Below are positions 26,270 through 34,981 of a DNA stretch of 64,000 nt, piece by piece. Where the stretch lies: the NCBI GenBank assembly GCA_022826665.1, contig JAJDUK010000103.1, positions 1 to 64,000 of the forward strand. Direction: 5' to 3'. The DNA is from Alphaproteobacteria bacterium. GTDB taxonomy: Bacteria > Pseudomonadota > Alphaproteobacteria > UBA828. The translations under genes were made by a program, and so were the position numbers. How positions within the stretch are numbered: position 1 is the first letter of the stretch; each line of letters opens with the position of its first letter. The notes below the pieces were generated by a model. The model was not told the origin of the DNA, did not search any database, and worked only from the letters and a program-made list of their open reading frames with translations.

Positions 26270-26346
26270 CGGGGTCGCTTTCGCCCTCCGTGGATGGTCT
26301 TTAGTTGCACCGGGCCGCGCCCCGCCCGTGCGGCGTTGGCCGGGGA

Positions 26347-27759
26347 TTATAAGTCGGGGGCCCGGGTGTGCCAGTCGGTCGCCTGTTGGTAGGCGTGGCC
26401 GAGACGGAAGAGGGTCGTCTCGGAGAACGGACGCCCCATTAACTGGAAGGCGGCGGGCAGGCCGCTCTCGGTGAAGCCGCAGGGCACGATAAGACCGGGG
26501 CCACCGAGGTAGTTGGCGGCACGGGTGCACGTGCTCAGGCCAGCGACCATGGCGGCCATGCGATCGCCGCCGCCGACATTCGTCTCCTCCCGCGTAGGGA
26601 TGGGGAAGGGGATGGCCGGCGTGTGCAGCGCGTCGACGCCGTCGAGCGCGGTATCCACGAACTCGCGCAGCAGCCCGGCGCGGGCGGCGAGGGCCTGGAT
26701 GTACTTGACCGCCGGCACGTGCAGGCCGGGCTCGTAGCGGTTGCGGACCTGCTCCTGATAGTTCTCGGGCCTGCTGACCAGCCAAGGCTCGTGGATCGCC
26801 GCCGCCTCGCTGGAGAGGATCACGTTGGAGAGGTTGTTGATGCGCTCGATGTCGGGCACCGAGACCTCGACGACCGTGGCGCCGCAATCGCGCAGGACGT
26901 CGAGGCTCTGTTCCATCCGCGCGCGCACCTCGTCGGTGGCGAGGTCGTAGAAGTAGCTCGTCGGCACGCCGATCCTGAGGCTCTGGACGCCCTCCGCCAG
27001 CGCCGCCTCGTAGTCGGGGACGGGCCGGTTGCTGGAGGTGGGGTCGCGCAGGTCGTGGCCTGCGATCACGCTGACGATCCGGGCCGCGTCGCGCACGGTG
27101 CGCGTGAGCGGCCCCACCGTGTCCAGCGTGTGGGAGAGCGGCATGATGCCATGGCGGCTGACCAGGCCGGCGGTCGTCTTGAGCCCGACGACGCCGTTGC
27201 AGGCCGAAGGCAGCCGCACCGAGCCGCCGGTATCGGAGCCGAGCGCGCCGAAGACCACGCGGCCCGCGATCGCGGAGCCGGAGCCGCTCGAGGAGCCGCC
27301 GGAGATGTGGTTCTGGTTCCAGGGGTTGCGGCAGTCGCCCCAGTGCTCGTTGTGGCCGGTCGGGCCGGTGGCGAACTCCGCCATGTTGAGCCCGCCGAGG
27401 TAGATCGCACCGGCGCCGTGAAGGCGAGCGAGGGCGGTGCTGTCGTGGTCCGGCACGAAGTCCTTGCGGATGCGCGAGCCGCAGGTGGTGACGTGGCCTG
27501 CGCGGTAGAACATGTCCTTGTGGGCAAGCGGCACGCCATGCAGCGGGCCCGGCGCCTCGCCCCGCGCGAGCGCGGCGTCGGCGGCGGCCGCACTCTCCAG
27601 CGCCGCTTCGGCCTGCAGCGAAATGAAGCAGTTGAGCACGGGCTGGAGCCGCTCGGCACGGGCGACGGTGGCGGTCATCACCTCGATCGCTGAGAGCTCG
27701 CGAGTGGCGATGGCGTCGGCGAGCTCGACCAGGCTTAACAGGTGGATGTCGTCGCTCAT
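26347..27759 (-). CDS. Amidase signature-family hydrolase
   Basis: The 470-residue enzyme has the full amidase signature. The catalytic Lys is in GVPLAHKDMF, the Gly/Ser segment is GGSSSGSGSAIAG, and the nucleophile region is GSDTGGSVRLPSACNG. It hydrolyses a C-N amide bond, as in AtzE-type biuret-pathway hydrolases, malonamidase or GatA. The small AtzG-like gene immediately upstream, with one base between stop and start, favours an AtzE-like two-subunit enzyme over GatCAB. Downstream are VOC and FAD oxidoreductase genes. Substrate unknown. Confidence 0.92.
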   Translation of the reverse strand: MSDDIHLLSLVELADAIATRELSAIEVMTATVARAERLQPVLNCFISLQAEAALESAAAADAALARGEAPGPLHGVPLAHKDMFYRAGHVTTCGSRIRKDFVPDHDSTALARLHGAGAIYLGGLNMAEFATGPTGHNEHWGDCRNPWNQNHISGGSSSGSGSAIAGRVVFGALGSDTGGSVRLPSACNGVVGLKTTAGLVSRHGIMPLSHTLDTVGPLTRTVRDAARIVSVIAGHDLRDPTSSNRPVPDYEAALAEGVQSLRIGVPTSYFYDLATDEVRARMEQSLDVLRDCGATVVEVSVPDIERINNLSNVILSSEAAAIHEPWLVSRPENYQEQVRNRYEPGLHVPAVKYIQALAARAGLLREFVDTALDGVDALHTPAIPFPIPTREETNVGGGDRMAAMVAGLSTCTRAANYLGGPGLIVPCGFTESGLPAAFQLMGRPFSETTLFRLGHAYQQATDWHTRAPDL

Positions 27760-27760
27760 G

Positions 27761-27961
27761 TCAGCGCGCCGCCGTCTCGTCCATCGCGATCACGATGTGC
27801 GCGGGTTCGCTTTCGAAGGCGAGCCCGGAGGCCGCGTCGTCGGCCGCTTGCATCATCAGCTCCACCGCGGCGGCGAGAGCCTTGGCGCGCTCCGGGCTCG
27901 GCGGTTTGCGCCCCGCCGACACGGCCTGGGCGGCGATGAGTTCGTCGGAAATCCTGGCCAT
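27761..27961 (-). CDS. AtzG-like (DUF4089-type) small amidase partner
   Basis: A 66-residue protein beginning MARISDELIAAQAV, with an ERAKALAAAVELMM helix and an acidic end with FESEPAHIVI. Size, helical content, the FESEP-like tail and position one base upstream of an amidase fit the small AtzG/GatC-like subunits that stabilise AtzE-type amidases. The sequence match is weak, so the call leans on context. ATG 27961 is chosen; the open frame continues to 28027 but the extra residues are not family-like. Confidence 0.62.
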   Translation of the reverse strand: MARISDELIAAQAVSAGRKPPSPERAKALAAAVELMMQAADDAASGLAFESEPAHIVIAMDETAAR

Positions 27962-27998
27962 GAGCGGCACCTCGAGGGCGCGGGAGTGCAGGACGGCC

Positions 27999-28008
27999 CT
28001 GTATACAG
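27999..28008. promoter_or_regulatory. Palindrome CTGTATACAG upstream of the amidase operon
   Basis: A perfect 10-bp palindrome 38 bases before the AtzG-like start codon. TGTATACA-type sites are typical of GntR-family operators that control catabolic operons. No regulator gene is near, so this is a candidate only. Confidence 0.35.
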
Positions 28009-28199
28009 CACCGGGGCAGGGGTGCAATATGAGTGGGCGTTACCATATGGCCGGTGAGGGCAGGGGGGCCCTGCATCGAACCGGGAGCGCGGCAATGAAG
28101 CTTGCGGCAGCCGAGTGCGACCGCACGCGCCTCTTGGCGAAAGTCTGCGGCGCGTAGAGCGGTGGGCGGACCAGTATCCACGGCAGGGAGCAGATGATC

Positions 28200-28604
28200 A
28201 TGGCAGACGACGAACCGACAAGGGTCGTTCAGCAGTTCCTGGATGCGATCAAGGGCGGCGACGGCCAGACCATGATGGGCCTGCTGGCCGAAGATGCGGT
28301 GGTGGTCCTGCCGGGCTCGTTCAAGGTCGCGTGGGCGGGCCGCTGGCAAGGGCGCGAGCCGATCAAGCAGTGCTTCCAGGCAATCGGGGCACTGCTCGAC
28401 ATCCGCGACCACACGGTGAATCTGATGTTCGGCGAGGGCGAGCACGTGATGGTGCTGATCGACGAGACGTCGGCTGCCAAGAACACCGGACGTCTCCTTC
28501 ATCAAGAGACGGCCTGGTACTTCCGCATCGTGGACGGCGCCATCGTGCATTGGCAGGCGTACGAGGACACCGAGCAGATCGCCTGGGTGTGGGACGAGGG
28601 CTGA
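28200..28604 (+). CDS. SnoaL-like/NTF2-fold protein
   Basis: The 134-residue protein has the NTF2-like pattern: an N-terminal helix VVQQFLDAIKGGD, LLAEDAVVVLPGS, REPIKQCFQAIGALLDI, and a strand-rich second half ending VHWQAYEDTEQIAWVWDEG. SnoaL-like proteins act as small isomerases or hydrolases or bind hydrophobic ligands. GCAGGGAG lies just upstream of the ATG. It is 22 bp before a small cupin gene, probably one transcript, and divergent from the amidase operon. Confidence 0.82.
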   Translation: MADDEPTRVVQQFLDAIKGGDGQTMMGLLAEDAVVVLPGSFKVAWAGRWQGREPIKQCFQAIGALLDIRDHTVNLMFGEGEHVMVLIDETSAAKNTGRLLHQETAWYFRIVDGAIVHWQAYEDTEQIAWVWDEG

Positions 28605-28626
28605 AGACTGCAATAGGGAGAACCCG

Positions 28627-28971
28627 ATGGATGCTCCGGGCCAGGTCACGCTGGCCCAGGCGGTGGCGGCCCTCGCCGAGGTTCCGGCGGGTGGCACGCC
28701 CTGGGCCGAGCTGATCTCCCGCGGGACGCTCCGTGTCGGCCTCTATGCGCCGCGTGGCACCGACCCGCAGCAGCCCCACGACCAGGACGAGGTCTACGTG
28801 GTCATGAGCGGCCGGGGGACCTTTCGTAACGGGCCGGTGAGCCATCCCTTCCAGCCCGGCGATGTGCTGTTCGTGCCCGCCGGCGTGTCGCACGTCTTTG
28901 AGGACTTCAGCGACGACCTTTACGTGTGGGTCGTGTTCTACGGTCCGCCCGGCGGCGAGGCCGATAGCTGA
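28627..28971 (+). CDS. Single-domain cupin
   Basis: A 114-residue cupin with motif 1 HDQDEVYVVMSGRGTF and motif 2 FQPGDVLFVPAGVSHVFEDF. The metal ligands expected of the fold (His, Glu and a later His) are present. Such small cupins sense ligands or act on sugars and aromatics; no substrate can be given. It is 22 bp after the SnoaL-like gene and 33 bp before ntrY. Confidence 0.85.
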   Translation: MDAPGQVTLAQAVAALAEVPAGGTPWAELISRGTLRVGLYAPRGTDPQQPHDQDEVYVVMSGRGTFRNGPVSHPFQPGDVLFVPAGVSHVFEDFSDDLYVWVVFYGPPGGEADS

Positions 28972-29004
28972 GCTTGGTCGGCGGTCGGGCAAGCGGCAGG
29001 GGCG

Positions 29005-31287
29005 ATGGCTGACGAAGCGCTGATCCGAACCGAGGCCGCCGCAAGCGCGGACCCGCGCCCGGCGGGCAGCGCGTTGCGCCAGCGTTTCGTGTCGTGGTTG
29101 CAGCGTCCCGATGTGCGGCGCTGGCTCGCCATCGGGCTGGCCTGCGCCGCGGTGATTTGCGGTGCGATCACCTACGCCACGATGAGCGGATCGGCGCCGT
29201 TCGGCCCCGAGCCCCAGACCATCCTGATTCTCCTCAACATCGACCTGGTGCTGTTGCTCCTGCTCGGTGCGTTGGTCGCTTCGCAGCTGGTGAAGCTCTG
29301 GATGGAGCGCCGCCGCGGGGCAGCCGGCGCGCGCATGCATATCCGCATGGCGGCGCTGTTCAGCCTCGTGGCATTGACGCCGACCATCGTCGTCGCCGTG
29401 TTCTCGGCGCTCTTTCTCCACTTCGGGATGCAGTCCTGGTTCAGCGAGAAGGTCTCGACTGCGCTCAACCGTTCCCTGGTCGTCGCGCAGACCTATGTGC
29501 AGGAGCAGGGCGACAGCATTCGCATCAGCACCCTGGCTGCGGCCATGCAGCTCAACGGTCAGGCCGTTCATCTTGCGCGACGCCCTCAGCTCATGCCGCG
29601 GCTCCTGAACGATACTGCCAATGCGCTCTCGCTTACCGACGCGGTTATTCTCCGCCGCAACGGGGATGTCTTGGCCCGCAGCGACCTGGGCCTCGCCGCA
29701 GTGATCGATCCCGTGCCCGATTGGGCCATGAATGCCGCAGCCGAGGGGCGCCTCGTGATCCTTCCGGCCGAGGACGACCGCGTGCGTGCGCTGATCAAGC
29801 TCGGCGGGTTCATCGACAGCTACCTCTATGTGGCCCGTTCGCTGCAACGAGACGTGATCGCTCACACCCGCCAAATCCAGGCCGTGACGAGGGACTACCA
29901 GCGCCTCGAGGATGAGCGCTACGGCATCCAAATCACGTTCGTGATGATTTTCATCCTGGTCGCCCTTCTGGTTTTGCTCTCAGCGGTGTGGCTCGGGCTC
30001 CAATTCGCCAACCGCATCGCCCATCCGATCGGCGGCCTCATCGCTGCTGCGGATCGGGTTCGCGCCGGCGAGCTTGCAGCGCGTGTCGATGAACCCCCGC
30101 AAGACGACGAAATGGGCTCTCTCAGCCGCGCCTTCAATCGGATGACCGGTCAAATCCACAGCCAGCAGCAGGAATTGCAAGACGCCAACCTGCAACTGGA
30201 CGAAAGGCGGCGCTTCACCGAGGCGGTGCTTGCCGGCGTCTCGGCTGGCGTCATCGGCCTGGACGCCGACGGGCGGATCACGCTGCCCAACCCGTCAGCG
30301 CTTGCGTTGCTGGACGCGAGGCAAGACGACCTCTCCGGCCACGCGTTCCAAGAGGCAGTCCCAGAAATGGCCGACCTGTTGACCCGGGCGCGAACGCAGC
30401 CCCAGCCCTTGGTCGAGGATCAGGTCGAATTGGTTCGCGGCGAGCGCCGCCGCACTTTGCTCGTGCGTATCGTGACCGAACGCGATGGCCAAGAGATCGA
30501 CGGCTTCGTCGTTACCTTCGACGACATCTCCGCTCTGGTGTCGGCGCAGCGGCGGGCGGCATGGGCCGACGTCGCCCAGCGCATCGCCCACGAGATCAAG
30601 AATCCCCTGACCCCAATCCAACTCTCCGCCCAGCGGCTGAAGCGTCGATATCTCGGCGAGATCAGCACCGAACCGGAAGTGTTCGAGGACTGCACCGACA
30701 TCATCGTCCGTCAGGTCGGCGACATACGCCAAATGATCGACGCATTCTCGTCGTTTGCGCGGATGCCGGCGCCCGTGATCGAACGGGCGGAGCTGACGGG
30801 CATCGTCGAGCAAGCGGTCGCCCTGCACCGTCTGGCGAACCCCGAGATCGCCATCAAAATCGAGCGTCCCGACGACGACGTTCACCTCAACTGCGACGTA
30901 CACCAGATTGGCCGGGCGCTTACTAACGTGCTGAAGAATGCCGTCGAAGCGATCGAGAGCCGAGCACCCGACGCCGGCCCGCCAGGTCGCATCGTCATTC
31001 GCGTGAGTGAAGTCGACCGGCACTGGCGGGTGGAGGTCGAGGACAACGGGCCGGGGCTACCCGCCGAGCTGCGCGACAGATTGACTGAGCCCTATGTGAC
31101 CAACCGCGCCGATGGCACGGGCCTCGGCCTCGCCATCGTGCGAAGAATCATGGAGGATCACGGTGGCCGGTTGATCCTCGAGAACGGGGCCGAAGGCGGT
31201 GCCCGTGTCACGCTCGTCTTCGCCGCGGCCGGGACGGAGCCCTCCTTGCCGGCGAGGGGTGAGAGCCAATGGCCCACGATATTCTGA
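29005..31287 (+). CDS. ntrY: Nitrogen-regulation/redox sensor histidine kinase NtrY
   Basis: NtrY is the membrane kinase of the NtrY-NtrX system, linked to nitrogen metabolism, respiration and envelope traits in alphaproteobacteria. The 760-residue protein has transmembrane segments near residues 42-64, 74-96 and 113-136, then a periplasmic domain. A fourth transmembrane helix lies around 312-334, with a HAMP domain (RIAHPIGGLIAAADRV). A PAS domain precedes the phospho-acceptor His about residue 529 in RIAHEIKNPLTPIQLSAQRL. The ATPase shows VLKNAVEAIE, VEDNGPGL and GTGLGLAIVRRI. It overlaps ntrX by 19 bp. The ntrB-ntrC pair often found upstream is absent. Confidence 0.95.
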   Translation: MADEALIRTEAAASADPRPAGSALRQRFVSWLQRPDVRRWLAIGLACAAVICGAITYATMSGSAPFGPEPQTILILLNIDLVLLLLLGALVASQLVKLWMERRRGAAGARMHIRMAALFSLVALTPTIVVAVFSALFLHFGMQSWFSEKVSTALNRSLVVAQTYVQEQGDSIRISTLAAAMQLNGQAVHLARRPQLMPRLLNDTANALSLTDAVILRRNGDVLARSDLGLAAVIDPVPDWAMNAAAEGRLVILPAEDDRVRALIKLGGFIDSYLYVARSLQRDVIAHTRQIQAVTRDYQRLEDERYGIQITFVMIFILVALLVLLSAVWLGLQFANRIAHPIGGLIAAADRVRAGELAARVDEPPQDDEMGSLSRAFNRMTGQIHSQQQELQDANLQLDERRRFTEAVLAGVSAGVIGLDADGRITLPNPSALALLDARQDDLSGHAFQEAVPEMADLLTRARTQPQPLVEDQVELVRGERRRTLLVRIVTERDGQEIDGFVVTFDDISALVSAQRRAAWADVAQRIAHEIKNPLTPIQLSAQRLKRRYLGEISTEPEVFEDCTDIIVRQVGDIRQMIDAFSSFARMPAPVIERAELTGIVEQAVALHRLANPEIAIKIERPDDDVHLNCDVHQIGRALTNVLKNAVEAIESRAPDAGPPGRIVIRVSEVDRHWRVEVEDNGPGLPAELRDRLTEPYVTNRADGTGLGLAIVRRIMEDHGGRLILENGAEGGARVTLVFAAAGTEPSLPARGESQWPTIF

Positions 31288-32732
31288 TCGTCGACGACGA
31301 ACCCTACGTCCGCAAATCCATTGCCGGGATCCTTGAGGACGGCGGGTATACGCCGCGTGATGCCGCCGATGGCGCTGCCGCAATCGAGGCAATCGATTCC
31401 GGACCACTGCCGTCGCTCATCATTCTCGACGTCTGGCTGGAGGGAAGCGAGCTCGACGGAATGGACGTTCTGGACGGGGTTATGCACCGGCATCCCGAAG
31501 TGCCTGTCATCATGATCAGCGGACACAGCACCATCGACACCGCCGTCGCCGCCATCAAGAAGGGGGCTTACGAATTCATCGAGAAGCCGCTCGACAGCGA
31601 TCGGCTGCTCATTACGGTCGCGCGCGCGCTCGAGGCAGCCGAACTAAGGCGGGAGGTCGCCGAGTTGAAGCTGCGCGCCGGCGAAACGACGGAGCTGATC
31701 GGTTCCTCGCCGGCAATCAAACAAATTCGAACGGTTGCGGAGCGCGCGGCGCCAACCGACAGACGAGTCTTCATTACCGGGCCTGCTGGGGCGGGAAAGG
31801 AGGTGCTCGCGCGTCTCATCCACAGTCGCTCGCGCCGCTCGTCGGGGCCGTTTGTTGTGGCCAACGCAGCGATGATGAGGCCCGACCGTGTGGAACTGGA
31901 GCTGTTCGGCAGCGAGGGAAACGGGGTTGCCGCTGCCGATTCACGCAAGATTGGCACGTTCGAGCGCGCCCACCGCGGCACGCTCTTCTTCGATGAGATC
32001 GCCGACATGCCCCTTGAAACTCAGGGGAAGATTGCGCGTGCCCTGCAGGCGCACACGTTCGAGCGGGAAGGTGGCTCGCAGCGGATCGAGGTCGATATCC
32101 GCGTGATGGCGGCGACGACGCGGGACATGGAGAATGAGATAGAGCAGGGGCGCTTTCGCGAAGACCTTTACTACCGATTACTGGTCACGCCCATCGAGGT
32201 GCCGGCGCTCCGAGACCGCCGGGAGGATATTCCCGAGTTGGCAAACTTCTTCATTCGTCAGGCGGCAGACAGTGCCGGGGTGTCGCCGCGCGAGATTGGT
32301 AGCGACGGCACCGCGATGCTGCAGTCGTTCGATTGGCCGGGTAACGTGCGTCAGCTCCGCAACTTCGTGGAATGGCTGCTCATCATGGCACCGATGCCCG
32401 CCAACGGGCCGATCGGCGCGGACATGATCCGGGCAGCCCTCAGGCCGAGGCCTGGGGCGGCACAGGCGCTCTCAAGCCAAGGCGACCTGATGACGCTATC
32501 TTTGCGCGACGCCCGACGGCAGTTCGAGCGAAACTATCTGCACGCCCAAATCAAACGATTCGGCGGCAATATCTCGCGCACCGCTCAGTTCGTCGGCATG
32601 GAGCGCTCGGCGCTGCATCGCAAGCTGCGTTCGCTGGGAGTCCTGGACCGAGAGCACGATGCGCACGGGGGAGACGGGAAGGGAGGTGCGGAGACGAGCC
32701 CCGCTGGCGTCGACAAGCCGAACAGCCCATGA
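31269..32732 (+). CDS. ntrX: NtrX response regulator, AAA+ type without the GAFTGA loop
   Basis: The 487-residue partner of NtrY. The receiver domain (residues 1-120) has the phospho-acceptor Asp54 in LIILDVWLEG and the conserved KKGAYEFIEKP. The AAA+ domain (about 140-370) has Walker A GPAGAGKE, Walker B TLFFDEIADMP and FREDLYYRL. Where sigma-54 activators carry GAFTGA the sequence reads ELFGSEGNGVAAADSRKIG, so contact with sigma-54 RNA polymerase is unlikely. The C-terminus is a Fis-type helix-turn-helix (GGNISRTAQFVGMERSALHR). Its stop overlaps the trkA start (ATGA). Confidence 0.95.
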   Translation: MAHDILIVDDEPYVRKSIAGILEDGGYTPRDAADGAAAIEAIDSGPLPSLIILDVWLEGSELDGMDVLDGVMHRHPEVPVIMISGHSTIDTAVAAIKKGAYEFIEKPLDSDRLLITVARALEAAELRREVAELKLRAGETTELIGSSPAIKQIRTVAERAAPTDRRVFITGPAGAGKEVLARLIHSRSRRSSGPFVVANAAMMRPDRVELELFGSEGNGVAAADSRKIGTFERAHRGTLFFDEIADMPLETQGKIARALQAHTFEREGGSQRIEVDIRVMAATTRDMENEIEQGRFREDLYYRLLVTPIEVPALRDRREDIPELANFFIRQAADSAGVSPREIGSDGTAMLQSFDWPGNVRQLRNFVEWLLIMAPMPANGPIGADMIRAALRPRPGAAQALSSQGDLMTLSLRDARRQFERNYLHAQIKRFGGNISRTAQFVGMERSALHRKLRSLGVLDREHDAHGGDGKGGAETSPAGVDKPNSP

Positions 32733-34105
32733 AGGTCATCGTCTGCGGCGCCGGCCAGGTCGGCGCCAACATCGCGCGCCAGCTCGCCAACGAGGCGAAC
32801 GATGTGACAGTGATCGACAGCGACCGGGCGGTCGTGCAGCGCTTGTCCGACACGGTGGACGCGCGGGCGATCGTCGGCAACGCATCGCTTCCCGACGTGC
32901 TCGAAGAGGCAGGTGCCAAGACCGCCGAGATGATCGTCGCGGTGACCCACTCGGACGAGGTCAACATGGTGGCCTGCCAGGTTGCCCACTCGCTCTTCGA
33001 CGTGCCCGAAAAGATCGCGCGAGTGAGGCAGCAGAGCTACCTGAATCCGGCTTGGGCCGAGCTCTACAGCCGCGACCATATGCCGATCGACCTGATCATC
33101 TCGCCCGAGATCGAGGTCGCCCGTGCTATCGAGCGCCGGCTCCAGGTGCCGGGCGCCCTCGACATGCTGCCGTTCGGCGGCGGGCGTTTGCGCGTCATTG
33201 CGGTGCGCTGCGAGGAAGGCTGTCCCATCATCAATACACCGCTCCGCCAGCTCACCGAGCTCTTTCCCGAACTCAATATCATGGTGCTTGCGATCAGCCG
33301 GGATTCCCGCCTCATCGTGCCGCGCGGCGACGACCAGATGCTCATCGGGGACGAAGTCTATTTCGCCGTGGATTCGGAGCACGTGGCGCGCGGCATGGCC
33401 GTCTTTGGGCACGAGGAGCCGGAGGCGCGCCGGGTCGTGATCATTGGTGGTGGCAACATCGGCTACTTCCTGACGCAGGAGCTGGAGGAGACTCATCCAG
33501 GACTGGACGTAAAAATTGTCGAGCTGCTGCCGGAGCGTGCGCGCTACTTGGCCGAGCGGCTCAGCCGGGCCACCATCATCGGCGGCGATGCGCTGGATCC
33601 CGAGATTTTCATCGAGATCAATATCGGACTCGCCGAGGCGGTGATCGCGGTCTCCAACGACGACGAAGTGAACATCCTGGCGGCGCTGCTGGCGAAGCGC
33701 GCCGGCTGCAGGACCGCAATCTCGCTCGTCAACAATTCGAGCTACGGGCCTCTGATGGGGAGCCTCGGTGTCGACGTTGCGGTAAGCCCGCGAGAGTCGA
33801 CGGTCTCGACCATCCTTCAGCGCATCCGACGCGGCCGTATTTTGGCCGTGCATTCGATCCGGGACGGCGCCGCCGAAATCATCGAGGCCGAAGCTCTCGG
33901 GACGTCTCCCATCGTCGGCCAACCGCTTATGGAGACCAAGCTGCCCACCGGCATCATCGTCGGCGCGATCGTGCGCGGCGACGAGGTCATCATTCCGCGC
34001 CCGCAAACGGTCGTTCAGGAGCATGACCGGGTCGTGATGCTGGCGGCGGCGCGCGCGGTGAAGAAGATCGAGCAGATGTTCGCCGTGCGCCTGGAGTTCT
34101 TCTGA
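32729..34105 (+). CDS. trkA: Trk system potassium transporter regulatory subunit
   Basis: TrkA is the peripheral NAD(H)-binding subunit that gates the TrkH/TrkG potassium channel. The 458-residue protein contains two RCK units. The first starts MKVIVCGAGQVGANIARQLA; the second starts near VVIIGGGNIGYFL, and both have the VIxxD-type strand after the glycine motif. The ATG overlaps the ntrX stop, and the ntrX-trkA order is conserved in alphaproteobacteria. The open frame further upstream runs inside ntrX and was not used. Confidence 0.95.
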   Translation: MKVIVCGAGQVGANIARQLANEANDVTVIDSDRAVVQRLSDTVDARAIVGNASLPDVLEEAGAKTAEMIVAVTHSDEVNMVACQVAHSLFDVPEKIARVRQQSYLNPAWAELYSRDHMPIDLIISPEIEVARAIERRLQVPGALDMLPFGGGRLRVIAVRCEEGCPIINTPLRQLTELFPELNIMVLAISRDSRLIVPRGDDQMLIGDEVYFAVDSEHVARGMAVFGHEEPEARRVVIIGGGNIGYFLTQELEETHPGLDVKIVELLPERARYLAERLSRATIIGGDALDPEIFIEINIGLAEAVIAVSNDDEVNILAALLAKRAGCRTAISLVNNSSYGPLMGSLGVDVAVSPRESTVSTILQRIRRGRILAVHSIRDGAAEIIEAEALGTSPIVGQPLMETKLPTGIIVGAIVRGDEVIIPRPQTVVQEHDRVVMLAAARAVKKIEQMFAVRLEFF

Positions 34106-34117
34106 CCGGAGGCCTGC

Positions 34118-34981
34118 ATGTCCCGCATCGCTTACGTGAACGGCCGCTATATGCGGCACGACCTGGCGAACGTCCATGTCGAGGACCGGGGATACCAGTT
34201 CTCGGATGGGGTCTACGAAGTCGCTGCGGTCTTCGGCGGCCGCGTGATCGACGAAGAGCCGCACCTGGATCGGCTGGAGCGCTCGCTTCGCGAGCTGAGA
34301 ATGGACCTGCCGATCCCACGCAACGCGCTCAAGCTGGTGACCCGCGAGGTGCTTCGCCGCAATCGGGTGAAGGACGGCATGGTCTACCTGCAGGTCACGC
34401 GCGGCGCGGCGGCGCGGGATCATCCTTTCCCCGAAGATGCCGAGGGCGCCGTCGTTCTCACCGCGCGTTCGGTTCAATGGCCCGAGACCGCGGAGGCAGA
34501 TCGCGGCGCCGAAGTGGTCTCGATTCCGGACGGTCGCTGGGGCCGCTGCGACGTCAAGTCGGTCTCGCTGCTCCCCAACGTCCTGGCCAAGCAGGAGGCA
34601 CGCGAGCAGGGCGCCTACGAGGCCTGGTTCATCGACCCGCAAGGCCGGGTCACCGAGGGATCCTCGACCAACGCCTGGATCGTCGACGACGCCGGCCGCG
34701 TGGTGACGCGCGATCTCGAATCGAACATCCTCGGTGGCATCACCCGCCGGACCGTGCTCCGACTGGCTCGCGAGGCAGGGATCGAGGTCGACGAACGTCC
34801 GTTCACGCTGGCCGAAGCGCAGGCCGCGCCCGAGGCCTTCCTCACCAGCACCACGTCCTTCGTCCGGGCCATCGTTCGCATCGACGGTCAGCCGGTCGGC
34901 ACCGGGGAGCCGGGGCCGGTGACCCTGCGGCTGCGCGACCTCTATCTCACCTATTGCCGCGGCGGGCTCGCCAACCAGTGA
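34118..34981 (+). CDS. dat: D-amino-acid aminotransferase (PLP fold type IV)
   Basis: The 287-residue enzyme interconverts D-alanine and D-glutamate with their 2-oxo acids, supplying cell-wall D-amino acids. Features are VEDRGYQFSDGVYEV near the N-terminus, the PLP-binding Lys in RCDVKSVSLLPNVLAKQ, the phosphate-binding EGSSTNAWIV and the C-terminal FLTSTTSFVRAIV. The related branched-chain enzyme IlvE is longer. It is 12 bp after trkA, and its stop overlaps the GTG of the HAD phosphatase gene. Confidence 0.91.
   Translation: MSRIAYVNGRYMRHDLANVHVEDRGYQFSDGVYEVAAVFGGRVIDEEPHLDRLERSLRELRMDLPIPRNALKLVTREVLRRNRVKDGMVYLQVTRGAAARDHPFPEDAEGAVVLTARSVQWPETAEADRGAEVVSIPDGRWGRCDVKSVSLLPNVLAKQEAREQGAYEAWFIDPQGRVTEGSSTNAWIVDDAGRVVTRDLESNILGGITRRTVLRLAREAGIEVDERPFTLAEAQAAPEAFLTSTTSFVRAIVRIDGQPVGTGEPGPVTLRLRDLYLTYCRGGLANQ

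Noticed and set aside
32585-34642. 685-codon minus-strand open frame opposite trkA and the aminotransferase gene
   Set aside because: Both genes are certain from motifs and overlapping starts; this frame has no recognisable protein features.
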